Source of the DNA: Anopheles merus
Lineage: Eukaryota > Arthropoda > Insecta > Diptera > Culicidae
Assembly: GCF_017562075.2 (NCBI RefSeq)
Contig: NC_054082.1
Location: 55,182,681-55,246,680 of the forward strand
DNA length: 64,000 nt
Direction: 5' to 3'
Position 1 is the first letter of the stretch. Every line of letters starts with the position of its first letter. Positions 22,800 through 34,579 of this stretch are shown in pieces. A model generated the notes under the pieces. The model ran no database searches. It saw nothing but the letters and a program-made list of their open reading frames with translations, and was not told the DNA's origin. The translations under genes and the position numbers were made by a program.

Positions 22800-25700
22800 C
22801 AGAATATATATAGAATAGCTAAAAAACATTTATGTATGTAAAGTGTAAATACAAAGTCATTTTGGGTTTGTAAATTCATTCATGTAACATCATGTAAATA
22901 TTCTAATGATCAACGGTACATTACGTATGAACGTTATGTGTTTATTGAATTGATAGTCTATTAAACATAATTCATGTTGTGTATGTAATTTTAATCGTAC
23001 CATCTAAAATTATCTAAAACTAAACCAAATTGCTAAAAAATAGAATAAAGAATACTTTACTCGTTTCATTGATATGAGTGATCGTTTGGATCGCTGAGGT
23101 TTACAAGGGGGTTTTGAGAAAAAATGAGGGGTAGCTTGTTTCAAGTGAAGGTCATCCTGTTTGATGCATTCACAGCTAGCAAAAAAAAAACGAATACGAA
23201 GCTAGAGCGAGACGCATTGCTTTCAAAAACGGTGCGAGAAATTCGTGTAGAATATTCATTATTGAAAGGAATTTAATTGTTTCAGCAAGTTTTCACGCTG
23301 CACAATTGATACGCGAAAAAACCTGTGAGCCAGTACGTTTTTAAGTCATATACACTACACCATGAGTGACTCTCTCCCTCTTCTGAATTGCATATTGGAT
23401 GTGTGACGAAGACCGAATATATTTGTCAACTGCCTGGTGGCACTGTTGCACGAGGTATACGTGTGTGTGTATTCGTGTATATGAGGATGGGGTTGCGAAT
23501 TTATTTGGTTTTCTAATCAGTTTTAACTATAAAGACGACAGCAAATCGAGAGACACGCGAGAGGGTTGCAATTCGAATGTTCAAACCATATGTCAAGCGA
23601 ATCGTTGTTGAGACGCTGGTTTTTTGTGAGTGAGCGTACAAACGAATGCTCCGAGATATTTGCTGTCGATGGTATTGGAATATTGTTATGTTTAATAATT
23701 TGATGGGATTGGAATAATTATGAACTGTGTTATTTGATTTATTTTAGAATCAATTAGTAAACCCTGACTAACGTTCATTCCGATTACAATACTTTGTGGT
23801 AATAATTTTCGAGTGGTTTGAGTTTTCTCTAATCATCAAGAAACAGTAAATAAGTTTGTTATTGTACTGATCCTTATCAAACGCATAAATATGACAAGTA
23901 GTACGCGAAACGTAGTAACTACTTGCCTTTAGGCAGCAACCACTGGAGCAGCCGAGTAGTTGATGCCTTCGTTTCGGTTGTTTTCGGTGCACTTATCAAC
24001 CTACATTGATGAGGCGAATCACTCTTATTAGGGGCACGCACACTCCTTCAACTAACAAAGCACACATATGGCACTACTCGCTCGAGCGCTTTAAGTGGAC
24101 GACTGAGGTGGCGGTGCAGATGCAGGTTACAGTGGATGCACTATTTGTCGTAACGGCAACTCGTACCATGCGTGGTGGTATAACTATGAGAGACAGTATG
24201 TGTGTGTGTGTTTGTGCTGCTCAGCGCCGCCTTTTTGGTTCGTTTTTGGAACCGCACGTTGGGTGGTGCAACGTGACTTAGATTTTACTGTGACCGTGGC
24301 TGTTTTGGAGCGGTTTTTATTAGTGCACCGAGTCATTTTGGGTATTTTCCACTGGGTGGGTTGTTGTGTCATCTGATTGTAGGGGGTTAGTGATAGGTTT
24401 TGCGTTTTTTATGAGCACTATTTTAACAATAATATATTTGAAGTATGTGACTGCACAGTTTAATGAAACTTGAATGTAATAAGTAATGTATAAACAGTTG
24501 TATATATTATTGCTTTTCAGAAGTTGCTTGAAATCTAGATGTTCAATCAAATGTGAATGAAATGAAGCATTATTTATTAAAATCAAGTCGGCATTTCGTA
24601 CAGTTAACTAAAACATTGCTGCTCTTGTAAAAACCATTACATGTCAAAACCCGTTTATGGATTCTTCGTAAAAAGAACTTGAATTGAAATGAAGGGGCAT
24701 GTCAGTTAGTGGGCACATTTAATTTGATTATATATTTTCACCCTAGCCAGTGGCGGATTGCGGGTTGCAACTTTAATCTTATCTGTGCATTTCCCTCCTC
24801 ACCTCAGTTTCTTTTGCTCCCTCTCCTAGTCAAAGCGTCCCAGGGACGGAAGAAAGTGGCCAACCGTTTTGCAGGCAGATTGCGTCAATGTTTGCAATTA
24901 TCAGTGTTATTGTTAGCGCTTAGTTTTGGTCCTCCGTTGCACATAAACACACATACACATTGAATGAGCTGCATACATCAGACCAGGGTCGGAAAGTAAC
25001 GTTCTGAAATAGTGTACAATTTTCGCTCGTATCAACTATCAGTCAAGAAGGGCTTACATGTTTTATGGTACGAAATTTAAACGTGAATTGTGACGCCTTG
25101 GGTGTTGCGATACGAGCACCCAGCACAGCTAGCTGCTTTTAGGCCACTGGTAAGAGCTATAATTAGAAATGGCGTTATAAAATAATTTCTTTCATGGAAT
25201 AATTTGACCTTTTTCGGTTTATATACTTTGATACCAGACAGGAAATGCATACATTCCGGTAAAAGTTAAGCTTGTTATGGAAATTGCTTTAATTAATAAT
25301 GTTCAAATTTAATACCACCCTCGAGAGTAACTAACATGTCGCTGGTACTTCTCGTTTTTTAAAGTTTTATTTGATATGAGCAAACATTAAAATAATACTC
25401 TAACTACAATTTATAAATTGCATTTGTATTTGCCGCAAAAAATGCTTAAAACTAAACTTCTATAAAAAATATAGCAGGATCAAACTTAAGATTTCGTTGA
25501 CGTACTCAAACATGTTGCTGGTATAGTTTAAAGTCGAGTAGAATTTTTCTTTGTTTTTCTATTTTTTGTCCTTTGCGAGTACGCGCACTAATGCAAATGG
25601 CTCATGACAGCTCGTTTACCAGATTCCACTAAAAACCGCTCCACTACGAGAAGGAGGCAAACGTCCCATAAGCAAAAGCAGCAAATGTCGCAAAAAATGC
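22800..25700. other. Region without a supported gene
   Basis: AT-rich to about 23400, then mixed. It contains small ORFs only. A 91-codon plus-strand ORF starting at 24006 includes a CV-type microsatellite stretch and has no splice context. No gene called. Confidence 0.5.
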
Positions 25701-25747
25701 ACAAGTGACTTTTTTCCAATTAAAATGGGGCGAATTATTTATTTTAG

Positions 25748-25841
25748 TAACACCAGTGCCAGCGTCAACCCATCCACCACACCAAGTAGATGGAGTCGTT
25801 CGAGTTCGCCCAGCCCGCCAGTGAGCTTAGTAGCTCGGATA
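25748..25841 (+). other. Candidate leader exon with short ORF
   Basis: An acceptor-like TTTATTTTAG precedes this block. An ATG at 25790, directly after an in-frame stop, opens MESFEFAQPASELSSSD; the frame runs on to a stop at 25889. Two donors are possible: GTGAGC at 25821 and GTATGT at 25842. Both leave the ATG frame in phase 1. A 155- to 175-base intron with a strong pyrimidine tract (TTTTTTTTGCTTCCGGCCAG) would then join it to 25997. In the joined product the frame ends in a stop after about 40 residues. It is therefore either a tiny protein or a leader exon carrying an upstream ORF. Not recognised. Confidence 0.3.
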
Positions 25842-25996
25842 GTATGTACAAGTCCGTCTGGCAGTTTTGCAACTCCTTTTGTCTTCCCTGAATCTTCCCT
25901 GCGCTTACTAACGCATATCATACACCCACACATATATACACTGAAACTTTCCCCGTTTTGGATTTGTTTTATGCTCTTTTTTTTGCTTCCGGCCAG

Positions 25997-26086
25997 TTTC
26001 GGACAGTAGTCTGGCCAAGAGGAGGGTGACTGAGAATTCAAAACCGAAAGCGCCCGAGAGAGAATGACCAAAGTGGACTGGTCATC
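25997..26086 (+). other. Candidate exon with start codon at 26064
   Basis: It follows the acceptor GGCCAG (an alternative acceptor sits ten bases later at 26006) and ends at GTCATC followed by GTGAGTG, a strong donor at 26087. All three frames entering from upstream meet a stop, one of them TGA overlapping the ATG at 26064. A through-coding exon is therefore excluded. The ATG has an A at -3 and opens MTKVDWS plus two bases, ending in phase 2 like the exons at 11000 and 16352. The simplest reading is a leader exon in which translation of another isoform begins. Confidence 0.32.
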
Positions 26087-26389
26087 GTGAGTGTTTTGTT
26101 CTATGCCCTCTTTTCCTAGTGCAGTGTTTCGAGTGTTTCTATTGTATCTCCTTTTTTCTTCATCCTTTCGAAGGCAACGCTGAGCACGGTCAGATAGTAG
26201 TATATGCTTTAGCCATGACGGTGCCTATGTGTTTGTGTATTTACACTCGTTGAGGTCTTTCCTACTCCACAGTCGACCATCGACCAGGGAGTAGTAATTG
26301 GAAATGACGTACACGCTGAAGGGTTAAGTTGGAAAGGGCATCTTCCGCAAAATTTTGGCGAATATTTCTGTCTGTACTTCCGCAAAGTT

Positions 26390-26595
26390 GAGCCGGTCTC
26401 ATGATACAGTCGTCAACTCGTACGACTTAACAACATGCCCGTCATGGGTTCAATCCCCAAATAGACCGTGCCGCCATACGTAGGACTGACTATCCTGTTA
26501 TGGGGGGAAATCAATAAGTCACTGAAAGCCAAAGCCCACAAGTGGTAGGCAGGCCTTGACCGACAACGGTTGTTGAGCCAAAGAAGAAGAAGAAG
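26390..26595 (+). mobile_element. SINE200-like element with perfect target-site duplication
   Basis: A 206-base tRNA-derived SINE. It contains CATGATACAGTCGTCAACTC, a B-box-like GGGTTCAATCCCC, the core GTAGGACTGACTATCCTG, ACGGTTGTTGAGCC and an AAG-repeat tail. It is flanked by a perfect 14-base direct repeat, ACTTCCGCAAAGTT, at 26376-26389 and 26596-26609, which defines its ends and shows target-primed insertion. SINEs of this kind are non-autonomous and use LINE enzymes. Related copies lie at 14288, 50209 and, inverted, near 56125. The family name is from memory of Anopheles SINE200 and should be checked. Confidence 0.85.
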
Positions 26596-27091
26596 ACTTC
26601 CGCAAAGTTTGTTGAACGAATTATGTAACCATATATATCTTTTAGTTTTGTATTTTTGAGAGAAATATATTATGCAAAATGGTTAAAGTGTTAAGCCTAA
26701 GCAGCAGTTTTATTATGCTAAAGTAAGAAAAAAATATACAATCATGGTTTCAAATGCTTAGTTTGGATTATCATATGTGAAATTAAATCTCATAGTTTGT
26801 TCAAATTAATCGAAATCCTTGTTTTGAATATGTGTACAAGTAGGGTGTATTGAAAAAGAGTTTTTGGTCATCATAAAAACTGCAAAACTGCACTCCGAAT
26901 CTACCCTCAACCCTAACATTGTTGATCGAGCCATCCGGCCGCCGTTACATGCGTTCCATCTCAAGGTTATGCTTGCCGTTTCATGATGCTCACGATTAAG
27001 ATATCCACCGGGTAGGACAAGCGAACTTGAAACGAAAAGCAAAGAGGAAAATTTAAAAGGAGCGCTCGCGAATAAGCCGGACTTGGACGGC

Positions 27092-27334
27092 TCAGCGATA
27101 CCTGACAAAAGTCATCGATCGCGTACGACACCTATCGGGACTAATTTCCGTCGCCTGCTTCTGTCGCTTCTGTCGTTTCAATCGATTTGAACCAAGCTGG
27201 AAGCTCCAGGTCCCACTTTGGTCGTCGATGTCGACGACGCGAGATAACGGGCGCGTCTCTTTGAGCATCGCAGACACGACGCTGAACATGGCCGATGATG
27301 GTGCAAGCAAACCCACGTTGATACCATCTTTCAT
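27092..27334 (-). CDS. Coding-like minus-strand ORF, unknown
   Basis: From the ATG at 27334 on the minus strand, 80 codons read MKDGINVGLLAPSSAMFSVV and continue through VVDIDDQSGTWSFQLGSNRL to a basic end. Third positions are GC-rich, as expected of mosquito genes. The same frame is open upstream to 27406 with another ATG. Just downstream on the minus strand, a different frame (27108-26806) also reads coding-like (for example LVLPGGYLNREHHETASITL), so an intron or a frameshift between them is possible. No domain was recognised. It could be a small gene, an exon of a minus-strand gene, or a decayed copy. Confidence 0.25.
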   Translation of the reverse strand: MKDGINVGLLAPSSAMFSVVSAMLKETRPLSRVVDIDDQSGTWSFQLGSNRLKRQKRQKQATEISPDRCRTRSMTFVRYR

Positions 27335-28037
27335 CGCTAATGGAATCCTGCTTGCTTCATCTCGTTCATGCAACCGAGTCCCGAGATGGCGACCGCTTCC
27401 ATGCACTTGATCTGTTCATGCACAGAATGGCTTGATGCCCAATCTTTAAGGGAGTTCTGCGACCTAAAGGCTACCGAACTGAATGTGTACCGTCTTCGTT
27501 AGTAGATGGTGGTGGAGCTGTGGCGGTGTGGGAATACCCATCATTCCTACCGTCTTATCCTGGGGCTCGGGACTTGGGAATCGATTTTGCCTGTTTCCCA
27601 CTTTCGACCACGATCTCTTGTGTTAAACGTAAAGGGGTGCAGCAAGAGACAGGCTAAATAGTTTAATCGTTGGTTGTCTTACGATCGCGCCACCATCGAT
27701 GTGTACATGGTAGAAGAATGGAGAAAACTGGTCTTAACCGAATCAGATTGAATCTATCAATTGTAAGCTTTGTTGTTGCTCGTGCCATGGCGGCTGTACG
27801 TTGGTTGGGAGCTCGTATATTGTCTCTTATTTGTATGTGTCTTTTGCTTACTTTTGGTGCTGTTGAGCAAACTATTGAGCACTATTGTTAAAACTTCTGT
27901 TGGATTCGTTAAAGCTGAAGAAGGTCGAAATAGGTTTTCCGAAAGCTGATTATTGTACTTACGATGATAGTAGCATAGGACTAAAAATAATGAAAAAAAT
28001 CAAAAGAGAGAAAGATAGAGAGAGAAAAAGGGAGATG

Positions 28038-28038
<1 letters not shown>

Positions 28039-28077
<39 letters not shown>
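28039..28077. repeat. GA microsatellite
   Basis: About 39 bases of GA repeat preceded by degenerate GA-rich sequence from about 28010. Confidence 0.95.
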
Positions 28078-28079
<2 letters not shown>

Positions 28080-28080
<1 letters not shown>

Positions 28081-31000
28081 ACCACAAACGAATTGCGTAA
28101 ATCTACAATATTTTAACAAACAGCTGCTGCTACACAGGCGGTTGTACATAATTTGATCGATATACAATAAACCCATTACTAAATAGCACATTTTTATCTA
28201 CCATCTGAGCTCCAACCCCTTCGCACACTTTTAGTTGGTTGTTGAAACCTTCCAATGTGCGCTCATGTTTTTTTTCTTCTCCTTTCTTAAGTGCCGATCG
28301 TGTCTCCAAACATATTTATCGATGGGGATAAGCCTAAAATCAATACAGAGTTACATTTTCCATTTCATATCGTTGAATGATTTCGGGGAAACAGACACAG
28401 ATGTTACTAAATAAAAAATCTAATTGTGTTAACTATTTAAATATTCCCGTAACTGATGCTTTCTTAACGATGGCTCCATCCACCCAAAATTTAGTTTTTG
28501 CTCGAAACCCGTCGTTTTACTTACTTACAATTCATAGTATGAATGCTCTCACAAAAAGCATCAGTGGGGGGCAACCTGTTCTCTGTCGCAAGCCGTAGGC
28601 ATGATAGTGGAAATGTATCCACGCGGCGAGCCAGCGGTGTAGTGTGCAGCGGTGTAGGTCTATCGAGCGTTGGAACAACATCGCGATCCATAAGGTGACC
28701 AATAAATTAGCATACACTTGTCCCGCTGGTAGGTTGTGTGCGGCGAGCGTGTGCGGGAAGGCAGATCGCGCCTTGTGATTGTGCACGAATTATGTGCAGT
28801 GTAACGATTCGTTGTGGACGAAGGAAGAAGAAGTTAGATCCGCAAGGGGCGCGAAGCGACCTTCATAAAATTCGATCGTGAGAAATCCCACCGACCTGTA
28901 ATAGTGTTGAGCTAATAGGTTGTGTTTATATCTAACAAGTACACATGCATATCCCCTCAGCAAAGCGAAAAAGCATGTTTCTTTGTATATGAGTGTTTGC
29001 AGAGCACAATAAAATGTATTTGCTATTAGTGGACACCGTTATTGGGACAGTGTTATCCCAAAGAAGTACAAGTACACTTAACTGTACATTAGGATTTGAG
29101 AACTAAATCGTATATGATATAAATTCTTGTCGTGAGATAGGTGCTTTCAGATTTCATATATGTGCATATGCATATATTTTAAGCAGATATGTTTAAGTAT
29201 GACCTTCTCTTGTGTATGGACAAAGACTTTCCTTGCATAAAGGAAACTAAGCTTTCCCCCATGTTATTGGGATGCTTCATCTCACCAAAAATCCTTTTTC
29301 TAATTGTTGACTACACGTGTTTCAACGAAGCCAATACTTGATATCGTTATTGGGCACATTCAACTCTACCAGCATTAATGACAGGATGTTGTTAGCTCAT
29401 GTAAATGAAATCAATAATACCGCTACAAGTATCGATGATAATCACAGCGATGGAAGATGGTGGTGCCGGTCTTGGTAGGCAAAAGCATCAACATCAGCTC
29501 TAATGAATGCAATGGACAGAAGAAAAAAAAACAAAACAGAATCACGTATAGAGACAAAAGCGAAACAACCCACTTCTTTCACCTGTCCATTCTTCGGCGA
29601 TCGGCCGTACTCCATGGGGTCTATCCAAACAGGAACTTCTCCCGTTATTGAACCATCATTAAGAATTACGGTTAGATTTCTTAAAAGTGGATGAAACACA
29701 AAATGCGTACAAGAACTCGTCGGACGGGGAACGATGATGATGGATCCTCGTTACGCCATTCATTGAGGTTAGTTTGCCTTCACCTTTCCTTCTAGCTGGT
29801 ATTTTCTCCTGCAAAGAGTCTACTCCAGGTGCTCTCAGTAATCATTCAACAGTACCAGACAACAGCTAGCGTGCAGGCGAACCATGCCTACTTCCACACG
29901 TTGTAAATGGCTATCTAGCTTCTGCTTTTCTTGGTTGGGATTTTTTTTTCTCTCGTCGTAAGAACAAATCGTGAAGGACGCTTGGATTCGGAAATATGCA
30001 ATCCGAAGCAAAACACCCAATACCTTCGGAGCGTGCTGGAATGGTGCGCATGTTACCAACACAGTTGCCACTTAATTTCAAAGCAATTTCAATTATCTTC
30101 ATACGCACTACACTCAGTGGTATGTTTGAATTGTGCGTGTTTCCCTTCCATACACGATGTTGGGGAAGCCTCATACCCATTGATTCATTCCGTCTACGGG
30201 CAAAGGAACGGATTTAGTTTTCCCTCTAACTCGGTAGCGTTGTCAAAGCTATAGTGTAAAAGTCTTTAAACATGAAGAGAACTGCTGCTGGTGCTTCTGA
30301 TGATGATGATGGGGCGGTAGACCGTGGTCAGTATCTATGATTAGAGTTTTTGTACGAATAAAACCCGTAGTTAGGGTACCTTGTGTTCCCTTCGATGTGC
30401 TTCTCTTAACTCGTCATTCTTATTATCGACCACCGGTGGGCATTGGAGCAGAATGCTAGGATCATATTTTTTTATAACGTATCACGAACGATACTATAAT
30501 TTAAACAGGAAACGGAGGAACACTCAATTTTGCTATGAAAAGTGTCTCAACATGGTGAGAAAAATTTTAAGAATTATAAGAGGAAATAATTCTTAACAAA
30601 TCATTGCTTTTGTTTTGTAATAAGGACAAACTCAGACTAAATGTGTTATTAGTTGCCCATCTAAGATAACTTTGGCCACATTTTCTTTACTAAAGGTAAT
30701 GAGAGAAAAAACAGCATTATTATTGTTTATTAATTTTTAATGGGAATATTTGGCTTTGAAGTGACTGAAATTGTAATCTGTGTTTGTTTCGTTATATTTA
30801 AGATTATATAGTAATACTGCCTTTTTCGTGTGTTCCACCTAAAAGATTACACAGCGTATATTAAAACTACCTCTACACGGGTCATCATCGAAATCGTCCG
30901 GTTTGTCGCCTCAGTGCCAAGAGCACACACTTTCTCAACATTGTTTGTTAGTAACTGTTATATAATTATTTAGTTAAATAAAATTATGAATGCATGCTGT

Positions 31001-31490
31001 GGCGAATACAAATACAACGAATACGCATATATCTAATATATTTAACTTTTGTGTTTATTATGCGATTGAGTGTACGATCAGACGTTAGTTTGTTCGATTA
31101 TGCGCAATGTCTTGTGATTGTAAAGAGATGAATGAAAGATTTTCACTTTGTTTATGATAAAACATAACTCCAGTTTTAATGTCACATGGCAGCATAACCT
31201 AGTATTACTTCGGCACTATTTCATCTTCAATCGCAATCCACACGTGTTTGTGATTTGAAAACTAATCACAATGTTTAAAACCAGAAACTACACAAGCAAC
31301 TCGGAAACAATATGTTTTGCTGCTTCTTATAAATGTTGAAGTGGTAAGAAAAGCCTTTTTCCATTCCAACGTAAATGTTTTCTAACAGAGAGCGAGCCAC
31401 ACATGCACCGTGTGATAGGTAGCACAGTAACAAAACACAAGAAAATATTCCCTCAATTGCCCGTTCCGGAGAGGCAACACGTGCCGCAAT
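28080..31490. other. Region without a supported gene
   Basis: Mixed DNA, AT-rich from about 30600 to 31300. A minus-strand ORF at 29699-29442 contains a coding-like stretch (SITGEVPVWIDPMEYGRSPK) that could end at a donor-like GGTGAAAG near 29582, and the complementary plus frame is open too. I do not call it. A short direct repeat GCAGCGGTGTAG occurs twice near 28638-28660 in shortened form. Confidence 0.4.
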
Positions 31491-31499
31491 CACGGAGCG

Positions 31500-32072
31500 T
31501 CATTTCCTTCTGATATGTCCATATCCATGTCCAGCCCGAGTTCGGCACTGTTTCCAGCTGACCTGCCAACCTGGTGAGGTGGCAAAAACACCTGTTTTCT
31601 CACAAACTGCACACGCCAGCCCGATCGCCCGATAACCCGATTGCCCGAGACGTGTTCCGTGACTAAAACCGTAAACATCGCCCCAGCCCGGACAGCAAAG
31701 GCTGGTGGCTAGTCCACCGACGCAAAGCGCCAGCACCGCAACATGCGCCACCGTCGGGCGCGCGTTGGTTTTGTACCGCGTGAACATCCACACGGATTGG
31801 TATGTGACCGAGATAAGCTTCTTGCCGTTTACCAGAACGTTGCTTGGTGCCCAACGTGGCAAACACCTGTTGCCTCTAGTCCGGCGGCGAAGGTACCCGA
31901 GCAATCGTTCTTTAGCGAGACAACGACGATCTGTCGTATGGTACAAATGCTTCGGCTTTTGTTTGTTAGACTGATGGACGGATTTTAGGAGTGCAACAAA
32001 GCACAAGTTTGTCTTTTCTGCTCGCACGGCTTTGAACACGTGTGGTTTTCTAAAAAAATGCATTGTGTGCAT
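31500..32072 (-). other. Long minus-strand ORF in GC-rich block
   Basis: A 190-codon minus-strand frame is open here in DNA noticeably richer in GC than its flanks. The middle contains a hydrophobic stretch (VAHVAVLALCVGGLATSLCC) that could be membrane-spanning. The first third is not coding-like and other frames are open over parts of it, so this may simply be stop-poor GC-rich DNA. I recognise no family. Confidence 0.18.
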
Positions 32073-33574
32073 GTGTATGTTGTATATACTGTTCCATGTA
32101 ATAATTGTCTACTTTGTTTTATTCTTCATTTTTCGATATGAAATTGTAAAACCAACAAGAAGATATTAACAGTTCTTGTTACTTTCACGTAACGCAAATG
32201 CCAATTCCATCACATAATGGTGCCCATCTCGAGCTACCTTTTACCAGTTTCAATTAAATCAACGAATCCCGCCAGTACTTAACACCGTACTGATTTATCA
32301 AATTCCAGCAAACACCATCCATCGTAACGTTCCATTTCAGGCAGGAAGGTCGTTAAAATAGGCATGATTGATCCCAGAGTGGCTGTTCTAATTATGCTTT
32401 TATTTCAGAGTATGAGCAGTTAAGCTAATGAAAATCACTTATTGCAATCCGAAATGTTGCCTTGTGCTCCCCAGGCGAATGTACGCCTCGAGCCAAATGA
32501 ATCGCGTATGAATAAATTTTGATTGATCACTTAACTATTAACCCTCGCCCACACCTTGTACTATTAGTTGCAATCGAAAAAAAACAACCTCACCCACACA
32601 CAACAACCAATCGTTCAATCGTCAGCTGACAGTAGCGAACGAGCAACCTGTTTGACAGGCTGCGACCTATTCCTACAGCCGGTCGATTATTGGATTAGAC
32701 TGGAAGTACCGAAAGTAATCGAGCAACGTACGATTGCATTGGAGAGCCGGTTGCTAGTGGCTGTTTCCCGTTCCGGCTTCAGTTTCGTGCCAATTTTGAA
32801 CCCGGTGCAAGGGAGACCAATTAAAGATATCCACGTGAAACGGACCAAACTGTTCCCTAGCAGCGATGCACGCCGCCCGTACCAACATTTGCACTGGGAG
32901 AATGTAGAGTTATGCGATCTGGCAAACGACGATGCCCCGCCATCCCAATGCTAGATTGCTAATTATGCAATCTGTTGCCCGCTGTACTGCCGTACCTACA
33001 GGTGCCGGGACTTCAGCTATCGCAGTCTCGCGCCGGAGAATGGGTTAGTGTAAGCGTCCATGCTAGCTAACCTCTCATCAATTCATTCATTTTCGGAAGG
33101 TGCTGGTTCCCCATTTCGGTGCCAGGGTTAGAGGAAATCCCTTTTCGATTTTCGTGTTTTCCTTCCGTTCCATTACGAGCCATAAGTTGGGATCCATTCG
33201 CGTACCCAACTGTACCTAGGTACAGCAGGTAGCACCATTTATCCACCACACTGCACGCCGGCATGCCATTGGAATTGCAGCTGCAAGGGATAGCGAATGT
33301 TCCAACCGTACGATACGCTACGCCATACGAACCATACGACCGAATGATCCACGCTTACTGAAGCTATTCCAAAAAATGGTTCCCAATCCAGTCACCTCGC
33401 CGGTGCAGGCAGGGATGCATTTATGGCAGAGTGCGCAACAGGAGCGCTCAGTACATACCCAGCCCAGACTAGAGCAATCGTTATACACGCGAGATGCAAG
33501 TCAACTTCATCGGCACCATTTGGTCAATGTAGACCGAAAATTAATACGAATTTAAAAGCTGTCCCTGCTGTGCA

Positions 33575-33775
33575 ATGCCTGTGTATTGCCGAGAGGAGTG
33601 TGTTGTCTACGGATCGAAAATCTTTCTCCTTGCGGAGGTGTGGGAGATCAATGCGGTCGGGTGTAGAGTATCGTACTTTGCGTTCCTCTCAGTGCTTTTG
33701 GTATGCACATTGCTGAACTTTAACTATGCTTCATCCCCAGCTAGGGAGTCAGATTGGACCGTGGGGAATTGTTGA
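33575..33775 (+). CDS. Small ORF with possible membrane segment
   Basis: The ATG at 33575 opens 66 codons starting MPVYCREECVVYGSKIFLL, with a hydrophobic run near residues 33-48 (VSYFAFLSVLLVCTLL) suggesting one transmembrane helix, and ends in a stop. The frame is open for 10 further codons upstream (FKSCPCCA before the Met). No promoter or splice site was placed. It is part of a 3-kb stretch (31.5-34.6 kb) with several coding-like but disconnected ORFs. Unknown protein; it could be chance. Confidence 0.2.
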   Translation: MPVYCREECVVYGSKIFLLAEVWEINAVGCRVSYFAFLSVLLVCTLLNFNYASSPARESDWTVGNC

Positions 33776-34275
33776 ACGAGAGAGAGAGATAGAGAGAGGA
33801 ATGGGTTTATCGTGCAAACCAACACTCCATAAAACCGGTCTCAAATCGTTTAACTTTTCGTCTACCAAACAAAACTGAATTACGGCGAATAAGGTGGTGG
33901 GCAAAAAGGGGAAAACGGAAGGGAAGGAAATTGTTTGGAGAAGCGGTTTGGTGACGTGTAAATTTTCGGCATTTTAACGTAGAAGTCCTCACGTCCTGCC
34001 GCGTTTAAGTTTCGCTTTCTATTGCACCGAAACACGTGAGTTGAAGCTACTGGTTTTAACAGATACAATGGGCCTTTTCAGTCCGGATTACACTCGTCCT
34101 ATGCTGATGACAAAACGGACGAAGCGTTGGGGGTTAACTGAAGCGCTTTATTTGCTCTGTTCGGTTGGAAACATTAGTCCTAAATAAATCTATTCCAGTC
34201 GTTATACTCATCTATGGCTAATTATGGTCTAATTCTTATAATTGGATTGAAAATACAGTCGAACTTTTCAACCCA

Positions 34276-34575
34276 ATGAGCACTGCATGGAAACATATGA
34301 AACTAGCAGTGAGAATAAAAATAAACGACAAAGTTGTGTACCGTATCTACCTGGATAAATACTCGAATATCCAGGCGTACGATTTTACAACGTTTGTTCA
34401 GTCCACTTTGACACCTTATGCACAGGTGAACATAAGCAGCATTACCTCCCGAACCCGAATGGTTGTTCCGATGGCGTTTTTGAAAACTGTTGCTCCAACA
34501 CCGCTGGGAACGGTGAGGGGTCGAGTGGCTGCACTTCAGTTAGGCAACGGAAGTTTGCTTCCGCCCGTTGGCTAG
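34276..34575 (+). CDS. Coding-like 99-codon ORF, unknown
   Basis: The ATG at 34276 opens 99 codons ending in TAG. The sequence reads like a compact beta-rich domain (for example KLAVRIKINDKVVYRIYLDK and later VNISSITSRTRMVVP), with mixed charged and hydrophobic residues and no low complexity. The start context is ACCCAATGA. No splice sites or promoter are evident and nothing similar comes to mind. It is the most protein-like uninterrupted ORF outside the exon series, but the length is not exceptional for this much DNA. Confidence 0.25.
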   Translation: MSTAWKHMKLAVRIKINDKVVYRIYLDKYSNIQAYDFTTFVQSTLTPYAQVNISSITSRTRMVVPMAFLKTVAPTPLGTVRGRVAALQLGNGSLLPPVG

Positions 34576-34579
34576 AGCA

